NCBI GenBank assembly: GCA_963816985.1
Contig: CAWFMF010000002.1
Location: 161,553-225,552 of the forward strand
DNA from: JAIVJM01 sp963816985
GTDB lineage: Bacteria; Acidobacteriota; Blastocatellia; Pyrinomonadales; Pyrinomonadaceae
DNA length: 64,000 nucleotides
Direction: 5' to 3'
The position numbers and the translations under genes are program-made. This document shows, piece after piece, positions 39,097-47,484 of the stretch. The notes beneath the pieces are model-generated. The model ran no database searches and was not told the origin of the DNA. It worked only from the letters and a program-made list of their open reading frames with translations. Every line of letters begins with the position of its first letter. The first letter of the stretch is position 1.

Positions 39097-40071
39097 ATGT
39101 TCTCACAACACCGCCGCCGCAAGGCGTCGCTCTTAGCCCTCTTCCTTCTCTGCTCGCTCGCGCCGCAGGCCCGCGCCACGTCGGGCGACGCGATGCGCGG
39201 CAATGAATTGAAGAAAGCTGAAGAGGTCTTATCTCGCCTCCGTCATCTTGAAGAGGCCGCCGGGACTCAGGGCGACTCCGGCGCGCCCCGCAGGGAGTTT
39301 TACTTCAGGCTCGTCTCGAAGGCCGACGCGCTGCGCGAAGGCAACCTCAAGACAGACCTCCTGACGGCGGCGCTTCTCTACGTCGCCGCCGACGAAGCGC
39401 GGCGCGGCGCGAATTCGCCCGCCCCCGACTGCGAGCGCGAGCAGCGTGAGGCGTACCGGCGGCTCTGTCATCAAACTCGCCCCGCCGACCGCGCGCAGTT
39501 CCTCCGCGCGAAGGCGCGTCTCCACACTCGCTGGGCCGAAGCCTCGCTCCGACGCCTGCGCGGCACGCGCGACGCCGCGATGCTTGCCGCTCTGGAAGAG
39601 GTTCGCGCCGCCCGCGACCTCGACGACGCGCTCGCCGCACGCGCCCTCAACGCCCTCAAAACCATCGCTGCGCTCACACACGCGCTCACGCCGCAGGAAG
39701 ACGAAGCGGGAGAGTTGACGAGCCCGCGCGCCTCCCTCAATCAACTCTCCGAAGACTTCGCCGAAGCCTTCGGCACTGTGGACGCGGCGCTCGCCTCGCT
39801 CCCACGCGGGCGGCTCTACAACCTCCTGCGCAACTCACGCAACTCGTACCTCGACGGCCTCTACTGGCACGGGAAGACGACGCACCGGCGTGTACTAGTT
39901 GTCTCGGTTAATTCACTTGACGCGCGCGACGAGTTGAAGGAAGTGAGGCTCGACGCCTCCGACGTTGACCGCACCGTGCTCGCCAACTGGCGCAGCGCCG
40001 AGAGGTTCACGAAGCGGGCCGAGGAGTTCATCAGAGAGAGCGTGAAGGCCCGCCGACTGATTACCGACTAA
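39097..40071 (+). CDS. Secreted helical protein of unknown function
   Basis: About 324 residues from the ATG at 39097 (MFSQHRRRKASLLALFLLCSLAPQARA), which opens a signal peptide; the frame is open back to 38977. The mature protein is almost entirely alpha-helical, rich in Arg, Ala and Leu, with repeat-like stretches (RRFLRAKARLHTRWAEASLRRLRG-type helices) that could be tetratricopeptide-like. The C-terminal segment LYWHGKTTHRRVLVVSVNSLDARDEL looks like a small beta element. I recognise no family. GC content is very high, as for its neighbours. Confidence 0.72.
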   Translation: MFSQHRRRKASLLALFLLCSLAPQARATSGDAMRGNELKKAEEVLSRLRHLEEAAGTQGDSGAPRREFYFRLVSKADALREGNLKTDLLTAALLYVAADEARRGANSPAPDCEREQREAYRRLCHQTRPADRAQFLRAKARLHTRWAEASLRRLRGTRDAAMLAALEEVRAARDLDDALAARALNALKTIAALTHALTPQEDEAGELTSPRASLNQLSEDFAEAFGTVDAALASLPRGRLYNLLRNSRNSYLDGLYWHGKTTHRRVLVVSVNSLDARDELKEVRLDASDVDRTVLANWRSAERFTKRAEEFIRESVKARRLITD

Positions 40072-40082
40072 CGGCAGTCACC

Positions 40083-40160
40083 AAACAGTACCGCGAGCCG
40101 TAGCGAGGGGGTTGAGCTTGATGACGGTCAACCCGCTCGCTACGGCTCGCGGTACTGTTT
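40083..40160. repeat. REP-like inverted repeat, family 1 (copy 2)
   Basis: Arms 40083-40113 and 40130-40160 match at 30 of 31 positions; core ACCGCGAGCCGTAGCGAG. The central A/T changes relative to copy 1 are compensated in both arms. It lies between convergent genes. Confidence 0.85.
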
Positions 40161-40169
40161 TAATCCTCT

Positions 40170-41849
40170 CTAATCGCCGCGTGCTGTGACCGGCTCCGGC
40201 TCGTGCTCCGGGTCGAGCGGGGCCAGCTCTGCTATCAACAAGCGCTCGCCCGCTTCCACGCTGCACGAATCCTTAGACGGTCGCGTTTCACCGACGCCGC
40301 CCTCTCCGTCGCGCGGCAGACTAAACGTGACGAGCAGGGCGAGAGCGGCGAGCACAGTTCCGACCCAGAAGACATTTCGGATGGACGCGGCCAGAGCGTC
40401 CTGAAGCGCGTCGAGCGTCGCGGGCGGCATCGCGGCGCGCGCCTGCGGCTCAATCAGCGCGTTCGGGTTCGCGGCCAGCTCCGCCGCCAGCTCCGGCGTG
40501 AGCGAAGCCCGCCCGGCCCTCGCCATCTCGCCCAGTTGCGAGGCGAGCCCCGCCGAGAGCACCGTCCCCATCACCGCCACGCCGACCGCGCCGCCGATGG
40601 AGCGGAAGAACTGGTTGAGTGAAGTGGCGACGCCGAGCTGCGCGCGCGGCACGGCCTGCTGCACCGCGATGAGCAGCGTCAGCATCGTCAGACCTAACCC
40701 CGCGCCGATCATCACGAGGTCAACGTAGAGCCAGACGCGCGGCGTCGTGCGCCCGAAGTTCGAGAGCAACACGAAGCCGAGCGTCAGGAGCGCGAAGCCC
40801 GCGATGCACGTCCTTCGGTAGCCGACCCGCAACAGCAGACGCCCGCCGACCACCGAGAGCCCGACCCAACTGAGCATCAAAGGCATGAGCAAAGACCCTG
40901 CCTCCGTCGCGCTCGCGCCGAGCGCGCCCTGCGCCATCAAAGGGACGAAGGTGAGCGCGCCGAACATCGAGACGCCCGCCAGAAATCCCGCGCCGATGGC
41001 GACGGCGACGACGCGGTTACGGAACATCTTGAAGGGCACGACGGGGTCGCTCGCACGCGTCTCGATCCACGCGAAGAGCGCCGTCAGGACGCCTGCGCAC
41101 GCGAAGAGCAGGAGGTTGCGCGGCGCGGTCAGAGTCGCCAAACTCCCACCGCCTTCGACGAGCGCGAGCATGAGGAGCGTGATGGCCGCCATCAAAGTTA
41201 CCGCGCCCGCGTAGTCAATCGCCGGGCGCTCCTGCCGCTGCGGCTCCTTGAGCGCGAGCCCCATTATGACCGCCGCCACGAGCCCGAACGGTAAGTTGAG
41301 GTAGAAGACCCAACGCCACGAAAGCTGGTCGGTGATGAAGCCGCCGACGACCGGCCCGACGACGCTCGCGAAGCCCCACACGCCGCTGAAGTAAGCCTGC
41401 ATCCGCGTCCGCTCTTCGAGCGTGTACACGTCGCCGATGATCGTCATGCCGAGCGGGATAAGCGCGCCCGCGCCGAGGCCCTGCACCGCGCGGAAGGCGA
41501 TGAGCTGGCCCATCGAAGTCGAGAGGCCGGAAAGCACCGAGCCGAGCAGGAAGATGCCGATGCCGAGTTGATAAAAGAGCCGACGCCCGTAGAGGTCGGA
41601 GAGCTTGCCCCACACGGGGACGGTCACGGTGGAGGTGATGAGGTAGGCCGAGAAGACCCAACTGTAATGATTGAGCCCGCCGAGCGAGGCGATAACGGTC
41701 GGCATCGCCGTGCTGACGACGGTCGCCTCTAACGCCGCCAGAAACATCCCCATCAGAACCCCGGCGGTGACGGCGACCCGCCTCCTCGAAGACATGTCGA
41801 GCGTCGGGCGCAGGGCCTGACTCGCGGACTCTATAGAGTTTGCTTCCAT
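40170..41849 (-). CDS. MFS drug exporter, DHA2 (EmrB/QacA) family
   Basis: A 559-residue major facilitator with about fourteen transmembrane helices, as expected for the DHA2 family of proton-driven multidrug exporters. Signatures include GMFLAALEATVVSTAMPTVIASLGGLNHYSWV in helix 1, WGKLSDLYGRRLFYQLG after helix 2, FRAVQGLGAGALIPLG in helix 4, and WRWVFYLNLPFG in the helix 5-6 region. The cytoplasmic N- and C-terminal tails are polar. Substrate is unknown; the family exports cationic drugs and other hydrophobic compounds. No TetR-type regulator or HlyD-type adaptor gene is adjacent. Confidence 0.94.
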   Translation of the reverse strand: MEANSIESASQALRPTLDMSSRRRVAVTAGVLMGMFLAALEATVVSTAMPTVIASLGGLNHYSWVFSAYLITSTVTVPVWGKLSDLYGRRLFYQLGIGIFLLGSVLSGLSTSMGQLIAFRAVQGLGAGALIPLGMTIIGDVYTLEERTRMQAYFSGVWGFASVVGPVVGGFITDQLSWRWVFYLNLPFGLVAAVIMGLALKEPQRQERPAIDYAGAVTLMAAITLLMLALVEGGGSLATLTAPRNLLLFACAGVLTALFAWIETRASDPVVPFKMFRNRVVAVAIGAGFLAGVSMFGALTFVPLMAQGALGASATEAGSLLMPLMLSWVGLSVVGGRLLLRVGYRRTCIAGFALLTLGFVLLSNFGRTTPRVWLYVDLVMIGAGLGLTMLTLLIAVQQAVPRAQLGVATSLNQFFRSIGGAVGVAVMGTVLSAGLASQLGEMARAGRASLTPELAAELAANPNALIEPQARAAMPPATLDALQDALAASIRNVFWVGTVLAALALLVTFSLPRDGEGGVGETRPSKDSCSVEAGERLLIAELAPLDPEHEPEPVTARGD

Positions 41850-41862
41850 CTCACACTCAATG

Positions 41863-41954
41863 AGTCAGAACCGCCTGCGGTAGCGGGCGGGTCTTAACAG
41901 TCAGTAGCATTTCGTTAAGCTAACACCCGCCCGCTACCGCAGGCGGTTCTGACT
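41863..41954. repeat. REP-like inverted repeat, family 1 (copy 3)
   Basis: Perfect 30-bp arms 41863-41892 and 41925-41954, core CAGAACCGCCTGCGGTAGCG. It lies in the leader region of the minus-strand exporter gene. Between 41955 and 42118 I see no gene. Confidence 0.88.
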
Positions 41955-42118
41955 TTGCTCTTAACTTGACGACGAATTCTTCTTTTAGAGTAAACGCTCG
42001 CGCGGCCCTTTGTCTTCCTCTGGGCTTCACGAATTCTGCCCGAAAGAGCAACGGTTCTCTTCTGAAGCGGCGGGGCCGTTCCTTTTGCGCGTGGTTGGGT
42101 GGATAATGGGGGCTCGAA

Positions 42119-43054
42119 ATGCCCGAACAACTTTATGATTGCATCGTCATCGGGGCGGGGCCGGCGGGGCTCTCCGCCTCGCTCTTCCTCGCGCGCTACC
42201 GCCGCCGCGTTTTGACCTTCCACCACAACAGCCCGCGCAACATCTACTCGCACGGCGTCCACGGCTTCCTCGGCCACGACGGGATACAGCCCACGGAGCT
42301 TCTCGCGCGCGGGCGCGACGAGGTGACATCATACGGCGGCCTTGTCGTCGAGGGCTGCGTGACGGGCTTAGAGCGCATCGGCGAAGAGCACTTCCGCGTC
42401 TCGACGGGCGACGGCGAGATACCCGCGCAGAGCTTCGACGCGCGGCGGCTCGTGCTCGCGACGGGCCTGCGCGACCTGATGCCGGACTGCCCCGGCTTCC
42501 GCGAGTTCTACGGGCTCTCCGTCCACCACTGCCCCGACTGCGACGGCTTCGAGACGACGGGCAAGCGCCTCGCCGTCCTCGGCAACGGGCAGAAGACGGT
42601 CGGCTTCGCCCTCGGCCTCCTGACGTGGACGGACAAGCTGACGCTCATCACCGGCGGCGACCCCGGCGACATGACCGCAGAGCACCGCGCGCGCCTCGAA
42701 GGTTTCGGCATCCCCGTCATAGACCGCCGAGTGGTCGCGCTCGAAGGCGACGAAGAGCAAGGCCAACTCCGACGCGCACGCCTCGACGACGGCGAGGCAA
42801 TAGAGTGCGACGCGCTCTTCTTCAACCTCGGCACCGAGCCCGCGTCGAACCTCCACGAGATGCTCGGCTGCCGCCTCGACCCCGAATGCGGGCTCGTCTG
42901 GGTGGACGACGAGCAGCAGACGAGCGTCCCCGGCGTCTACGCCGCCGGAGACCTCACGCCCCGCTCGCAACTCGCCGTCGTCGCCGCCGCCGAAGGCGCG
43001 ATGGCCGCCATCCACGTTCACAAATCCTTGATACCGGAATCGCAGCGCGTATGA
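42119..43054 (+). CDS. Thioredoxin-reductase-like NAD(P)/FAD oxidoreductase
   Basis: A 311-residue flavoprotein of the low-molecular-weight thioredoxin reductase group. The FAD-binding GAGPAG motif is at 12-17, the redox pair CPDC at 138-141 (HHCPDCDGFE), and the late VYAAGDLTPRSQLAVVAAAEGAMAA motif binds the flavin. In classical TrxR the active site is CATC; CPDC with an adjacent His pair is seen in a separate subgroup sometimes annotated as holin- or gliotoxin-type disulfide oxidoreductases, so thioredoxin may not be the partner. The NADPH loop is VLGNGQKT, which departs from the usual GGGDSA and may alter coenzyme use. It stands alone, convergent with the S41 gene. Confidence 0.88.
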   Translation: MPEQLYDCIVIGAGPAGLSASLFLARYRRRVLTFHHNSPRNIYSHGVHGFLGHDGIQPTELLARGRDEVTSYGGLVVEGCVTGLERIGEEHFRVSTGDGEIPAQSFDARRLVLATGLRDLMPDCPGFREFYGLSVHHCPDCDGFETTGKRLAVLGNGQKTVGFALGLLTWTDKLTLITGGDPGDMTAEHRARLEGFGIPVIDRRVVALEGDEEQGQLRRARLDDGEAIECDALFFNLGTEPASNLHEMLGCRLDPECGLVWVDDEQQTSVPGVYAAGDLTPRSQLAVVAAAEGAMAAIHVHKSLIPESQRV

Positions 43055-43055
43055 A

Positions 43056-43150
43056 TCAAAGTCAGAAGTCAGAACGCTGAACGATGAACTGAAAGACAAG
43101 AGCTTCTTGCTCTTCAGTTCATCGTTCAGCGTTCTGACTTCTGACTTTGA
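43056..43150. repeat. Long perfect fold-back between convergent genes
   Basis: Arms 43056-43093 and 43113-43150 are perfect complements over 38 bp, with a small hairpin in the loop. Arms contain GTCAGAAGTCAGAACGCTGAAC-type iterations of GTCAGAA and CTGAAC. It occupies the whole gap between two convergent genes, so bidirectional termination is plausible. Confidence 0.9.
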
Positions 43151-43151
43151 C

Positions 43152-45443
43152 TTATCGTTTTGTGAAGCAGCTCGGCGTCTCGGCGAAGGCCGAAGGCTCG
43201 ATGGACACGTCGTGTGTGACTTGTTCGAGGCGGATGGACATTTCGAGGCCGGAGAAGGAGAGGCGGATTGAGAAGGGGACTTTGACCGGCCCGGCCTGAC
43301 GGTAGTCGTCGAAGTGCATCCCGCCGTGGTAGACGATGAGGCCGGTCGTCCGGTCGAAGTGCATCTCCTCGATTGTGCCTTCGGGCGTCGTCAGGCGCAG
43401 GACGTTCAAGTTGCCGCGCGTGCCCGCGTCCTCCATGCGGACGTACTGCTCGCGGTAGTTGACGACGCGGTGGAAGTCCGCGTCGCGCCGAAGGCCCGGC
43501 AGGAACGGCTCGGTGTATTCAAGGAAGCCCATCAAGGGGTGCTGCATCCAGCCGCGCGTGCCGTCGAAGGCGAACTGCACGACGCCCATGTGCTGGACGT
43601 TGAGTTCCATGCTCCGCTTGTCCGGGGCCTGCTCGTAGATGACGACCTTGCCGGTCATGCTCTGCATCGGGAGCGTGCTCGTCCCCCTCGACACGCGGCT
43701 CTTCAGACGGGCGAGCGCTTCCCTGCCCCCGACGGCCTGAATGTGCCGCTCCATGATGGCCACGGCTTCGGGCGTCGAGACGAAGTTGTGAGCTTTCGTC
43801 GCCGCACTCGTCCCGTTCCCTTTAACTTCGACCGGCGGCAACGACTCGGCTACGACGACGGGGGCCGTGACCGTCTTCGCGGGCGTCGGCATCGGACGCG
43901 GGGGCGGCGGCGGCGGCATCAGCAGTTGCCGCGCCGCGTCTTCGTCGGCGCGCGACTTAGAGATTTGAATCTGCCTGACGGCCTCTTCGAGCTGTTCGTC
44001 GCGGCCCTTGAGGAGCGACTCGCGGTCGAGCTTCCGCTCCACGTCGGGGACGACGCCGTGGCCTTCGAGGGCGATGCCGTCGGCGGTGTTGAAGCCCGCG
44101 CGCGCGTAGAGGAAGAGCGCGCCCGTCGGTAAACGGAGCGTGTCCGCGCCGAGCACCATCCCGGCGCTGCGCTCGCCGACGACTTCGGCGCGGCCCGACT
44201 CCTGCAACGCTGCTGCCAAAACCTCGGCGGTCGAGCCCGACAGCCCGTCAATCAAAACGACCAGCGGCCCCGTGTATGGCGAACGCTGCGGGAACGAGGG
44301 GAGCGGCATCGAGCCCGTGCGCGTCCGCATCGTGCCGAGCAGACCGGGGCTCTGCGTGATGAGCCCGGCGAAGCCGGAGGCGATGCCCATCACCCCGCCG
44401 GGATTGCCGCGCAGGTCAATGACGATGCCGCGCGTCGTGCTCAATGAACGGAGCGCGGAGCAGAGACGCTCCATGACCTGCGGCGCGAAGGCGCTCAGAC
44501 GGACGTAGCCGACCTCGCCCGGCAAACGCCTCGTCTCCAGCTCCGTGTACATCGGCGGCAGGTTGCCGAGCGGCGGCGACAGCTCTCCGCCCAGTCGCTC
44601 GCGTTTGACGAACACCTGACGCTCGCGGTTCTCCGCGTCGAGGTAGCGGATGCGGACTTCCGTCCCCGGCTCGCCGCCGAGGTAGTCGAGCAGAATCTCT
44701 TCGCGGATGCGGACGAGGGTCAGAGGCGGGACGGGCGTGTCCACGGTCGCCAGTTGGACGTACTCCTCGACCGGGTCTTCGTCCACGCTCTTGATGACGA
44801 AGCCGGGCCGCAGACCGGCGCGCGCCGCCGGGCCGTTCGGCTCGACGCGCGTCAAGACGAGTCGGCCCGCGAGCACGCGCACGTCAACGCCGATGCCGTT
44901 CATCATCCGCACGGACAAATCTTCGCTGCCGACCTCTTCTTCCTCCTCGCCCGCAGTCTCTTCTGTTCCTTCGCCTTCGCTCGCGTCGCGCTCGGCCCCC
45001 CATCGTCGAGCGTCGAAGCGCGGGATGTTCTCCGGCGGGACGATGTTGAAGTGCGACTGCTTGAGTTCGTTGAGCATCGTCTGGAGCAGTTGATGGAGTT
45101 CGGCGTCGCTCGCTGCGCGTGCCGCAAGAGGGGCGTAGCGCAGGCGCACCGCGTCCCAGTCCACGCCGCCGAATGTCGGGTCATAGTGCTCGTCCTTGAC
45201 CGTCTGCCACACGACGCGGAATGTCTCGACGCGCCGCAGCCGCGCGGCCTCCGCCGCTGCCTTGTTCGCCTTTGCACGGCTCGCCCGCGTCCCCTTCGCA
45301 CGCGCGCCGCTCGTCGTCTTCTTCCCTCGCTGGATGAAGGCGGCGACGCCCTCTCCCTTCGCGCGCGGCGCGGCAAGACAAGGGCCGAGGGGCGCGGCAC
45401 ACAGAAGCAGCGCGGTGAGGATGAGTTTTATGATTCTCTGCAT
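43152..45443 (-). CDS. Secreted S41 family protease with PDZ domain and C-terminal LolA-like domain
   Basis: A 763-residue exported protease. Signal peptide is at 1-25. Residues about 70-130 are the S41 N-terminal helical region (TFRVVWQTVKDEHYDPTFGGVDWD). A PDZ-like domain follows around 185-270. The protease core has IVIDLRGNPGGVMGIAS and LIDGLSGSTAEVLAAALQ with the catalytic Ser in SGSTAE (about 402-407). No lysine follows in the usual position (GERSAGMV), so catalysis may follow the tricorn-type rather than the Ser-Lys CtpA scheme. After a Pro-rich linker, about 555-763 is an additional beta-rich domain resembling outer-membrane lipoprotein-sorting (LolA-like) folds, an uncommon addition. 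Substrates are unknown. Confidence 0.87.
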   Translation of the reverse strand: MQRIIKLILTALLLCAAPLGPCLAAPRAKGEGVAAFIQRGKKTTSGARAKGTRASRAKANKAAAEAARLRRVETFRVVWQTVKDEHYDPTFGGVDWDAVRLRYAPLAARAASDAELHQLLQTMLNELKQSHFNIVPPENIPRFDARRWGAERDASEGEGTEETAGEEEEEVGSEDLSVRMMNGIGVDVRVLAGRLVLTRVEPNGPAARAGLRPGFVIKSVDEDPVEEYVQLATVDTPVPPLTLVRIREEILLDYLGGEPGTEVRIRYLDAENRERQVFVKRERLGGELSPPLGNLPPMYTELETRRLPGEVGYVRLSAFAPQVMERLCSALRSLSTTRGIVIDLRGNPGGVMGIASGFAGLITQSPGLLGTMRTRTGSMPLPSFPQRSPYTGPLVVLIDGLSGSTAEVLAAALQESGRAEVVGERSAGMVLGADTLRLPTGALFLYARAGFNTADGIALEGHGVVPDVERKLDRESLLKGRDEQLEEAVRQIQISKSRADEDAARQLLMPPPPPPRPMPTPAKTVTAPVVVAESLPPVEVKGNGTSAATKAHNFVSTPEAVAIMERHIQAVGGREALARLKSRVSRGTSTLPMQSMTGKVVIYEQAPDKRSMELNVQHMGVVQFAFDGTRGWMQHPLMGFLEYTEPFLPGLRRDADFHRVVNYREQYVRMEDAGTRGNLNVLRLTTPEGTIEEMHFDRTTGLIVYHGGMHFDDYRQAGPVKVPFSIRLSFSGLEMSIRLEQVTHDVSIEPSAFAETPSCFTKR

Positions 45444-45590
45444 TATTTCTTTCCGGATGTTCGGCGGAGAACTTCTGAGACGGCTGGCGCGTTCAGATTA
45501 CTTGCGCCGGGCGGCGAACGTCAACGCGGGTGACTCCTGAAGGCCCGGCAGTTATCCCTCCAACTCAACGAACACAAACGAGAGGCGAGC

Positions 45591-46688
45591 ATGGCGGATT
45601 TCATCAAGGGCGTCGAATTGTGCGGGCTCTTTTTCGCCGAGGCGGTCAAGCCCGTCCTCGACTCGGAGTTCCCGCATCTCCGCTACAGCGCCGCGCTCTT
45701 CGGCACGGGCTCGGAAGTCCTCGGCTTCGACGACGAGATGTCAACCGACCACGGCTGGGGGCCGCGCCTCGAACTCTTTCTCGGAGATGAAGACTACGCC
45801 GCCTCGCGCGACGCCGTGGACGAGGCCCTGCGCCTCCGCCTCCCGCACCGCTTCCGCGACTACCCGACGAGCTTCACCGAGCCCGACCCGAACGACAACG
45901 GCACGCAGCACCTCGAAGCGCGTGACGGCGGCCCCGTCAACCACAAGGTCGAGATTAAGACCGCGCGCCACTTCTTCCTCAACTATCTTGACTTCGACAT
46001 CGGGCGCGAAATCGAACCGGCTGACTGGCTGACGTTCCCCGAACAGAAACTGCGAACCGTCGCCGAAGGCCCCGTCTTTCACGACGAGACAAATTTGACC
46101 GAGACTCGCCGAAGGTTCGACTACTACCCGCGCGACGTGTGGCTCTACCTGCTCGCCGCCGGTTGGGAGCGCGTCGGGCAGGAAGAGCACCTCATGGGCC
46201 GCGCCGGGTTTGCGGGAGACGAGATCGGCTCGGCCCTCATCGGCGCGCGGCTGGTGCGCGACGTGATGCGCCTCTGCTTTCTCATGGAGCGACGCTACGC
46301 GCCTTACCCGAAGTGGTTCGGCACGGCCTTCAAACAACTCGCGTGCGCCGGAGAGTTTTCGCCGCACCTCTCCAACGCGCTCGCCGCCACGGACTGGCGC
46401 GAGCGCGAGCGACACCTCGCGCTCGCTTACGAACTCGCCGCCGCCAAGCACAACGCGCTCGGCATCACTCGGCCTCTGCCCTCCGAGCCGCGAGACTTTT
46501 TCGGTCGCCCCTTCAAGGTCATCGAGCTTCACGGCTTCGCCGCCGCCATCAGAGCGCAAATCAACGACGAGGCCGTGAAGCGCATCGCCGCGCGCCGACC
46601 CATCGGCGGCATTGACCAGTTCAGCGACAGCACAGACCTCATCTCGCATAAGGAGTGGCGCGCGACCCTTAGAAAGTTGTACGAGTAG
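45591..46688 (+). CDS. DUF4037 protein (nucleotidyltransferase-like)
   Basis: A 365-residue member of the DUF4037 family, which has a nucleotidyltransferase-like N-terminal domain. The conserved stretch is ALFGTGSEVLGFDDEMSTDHGWGPRLELFL (about residues 34-63), with Gly-Ser and Asp residues placed like the GS and metal-binding motifs of minimal nucleotidyltransferases. Further family segments are DVWLYLLAAGWERVGQEEHLMGRAGFAGDEIGS and YPKWFGTAFKQLACAG. Start has GAGGCGAGC before the ATG. It opens a same-strand run with a methyltransferase, an APH-type phosphotransferase and another nucleotidyltransferase, which suggests modification of a small molecule. Substrate is unknown. Confidence 0.88.
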   Translation: MADFIKGVELCGLFFAEAVKPVLDSEFPHLRYSAALFGTGSEVLGFDDEMSTDHGWGPRLELFLGDEDYAASRDAVDEALRLRLPHRFRDYPTSFTEPDPNDNGTQHLEARDGGPVNHKVEIKTARHFFLNYLDFDIGREIEPADWLTFPEQKLRTVAEGPVFHDETNLTETRRRFDYYPRDVWLYLLAAGWERVGQEEHLMGRAGFAGDEIGSALIGARLVRDVMRLCFLMERRYAPYPKWFGTAFKQLACAGEFSPHLSNALAATDWRERERHLALAYELAAAKHNALGITRPLPSEPRDFFGRPFKVIELHGFAAAIRAQINDEAVKRIAARRPIGGIDQFSDSTDLISHKEWRATLRKLYE

Positions 46689-46734
46689 AGTTAAACTTTG
46701 GAAACGTCTCGAAAAGGATTTCGGAGTTTGGACG

Positions 46735-47484
46735 ATGAAGAACTATACGGCGGAGACTTACGGCGAGAGCTACGCGGAGTCATACGACGACTGGCACAAT
46801 GCGCCCGCCGGGGAGGCGGTTGAGATGCTGGCGGAGTTGGCGGGCGGCAAAGGCGGTCGCGCTCTGGAACTCGGCGTCGGCACGGGGCGCGTGGCGATTC
46901 CTCTGGCCGCCGCGGGCGTCGAGGTGCACGGCATTGACGCCTCGCCCGCGATGGTCGCGCGGATGCGCTCCAAGCCGGGCGGCGAGCGCGTCCGTGTGAG
47001 CATCGGCGACTTCGCCGACGTTGAAGTCGAAGATCACTTCCCACTCGTCTTCGTCGCCTTCAACACGTTCTTCATGCTGCTCACGCAGGAGGAGCAGGTG
47101 CGCTGCTTCCGCAACGCGGCGGCGCGGCTCGCGCCGGGCGGGGCCTTCGTCGTCGAGGCGTTCGTGCCCGACGTGACGCGCTACGAGGGCGGGCAGACCG
47201 TGAGGACGACTTCCATCGCCGATGGTCAGGTCATCCTCGAAGTGACGAAGCTCGACCTCGCGCGCCAGCACTTGTCGAGCCAGCGCGTCGTGCTCGGCGG
47301 CGCGGGCGGCGTCCGCCTCTTCCCCATCCAGCTTCGCTACGCGTGGCCTTCGGAACTCGACCTCATGGCGCAACTCGCGGGCCTCGCCTTGCGCGAGCGT
47401 TGGGGCGGCTGGCGGCGCGAGCCCTTCGACTCGCAGAGCGGCAAGCACGTCTCCGTCTACGAACGCGCCGCCGTCGAGTCATGA
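46735..47484 (+). CDS. Class I SAM-dependent methyltransferase
   Basis: About 249 residues from the ATG at 46735 (MKNYTAETYGESYAESYDDWH). The SAM-binding motif I is ALELGVGTGRVAIPLAAAG, followed by EVHGIDASPAMVARM (acidic residue at the end of strand 2), then VFVAFNTFFMLLTQEEQVRCFRN and APGGAFVVEAFVPD. This is a general small-molecule methyltransferase of the UbiE/TylM1 style. It lies 46 bases after the DUF4037 gene, and its stop overlaps the start of the phosphotransferase gene (47481-47484), so the three are probably one operon. The methyl acceptor is not predictable from sequence. Confidence 0.92.
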   Translation: MKNYTAETYGESYAESYDDWHNAPAGEAVEMLAELAGGKGGRALELGVGTGRVAIPLAAAGVEVHGIDASPAMVARMRSKPGGERVRVSIGDFADVEVEDHFPLVFVAFNTFFMLLTQEEQVRCFRNAAARLAPGGAFVVEAFVPDVTRYEGGQTVRTTSIADGQVILEVTKLDLARQHLSSQRVVLGGAGGVRLFPIQLRYAWPSELDLMAQLAGLALRERWGGWRREPFDSQSGKHVSVYERAAVES

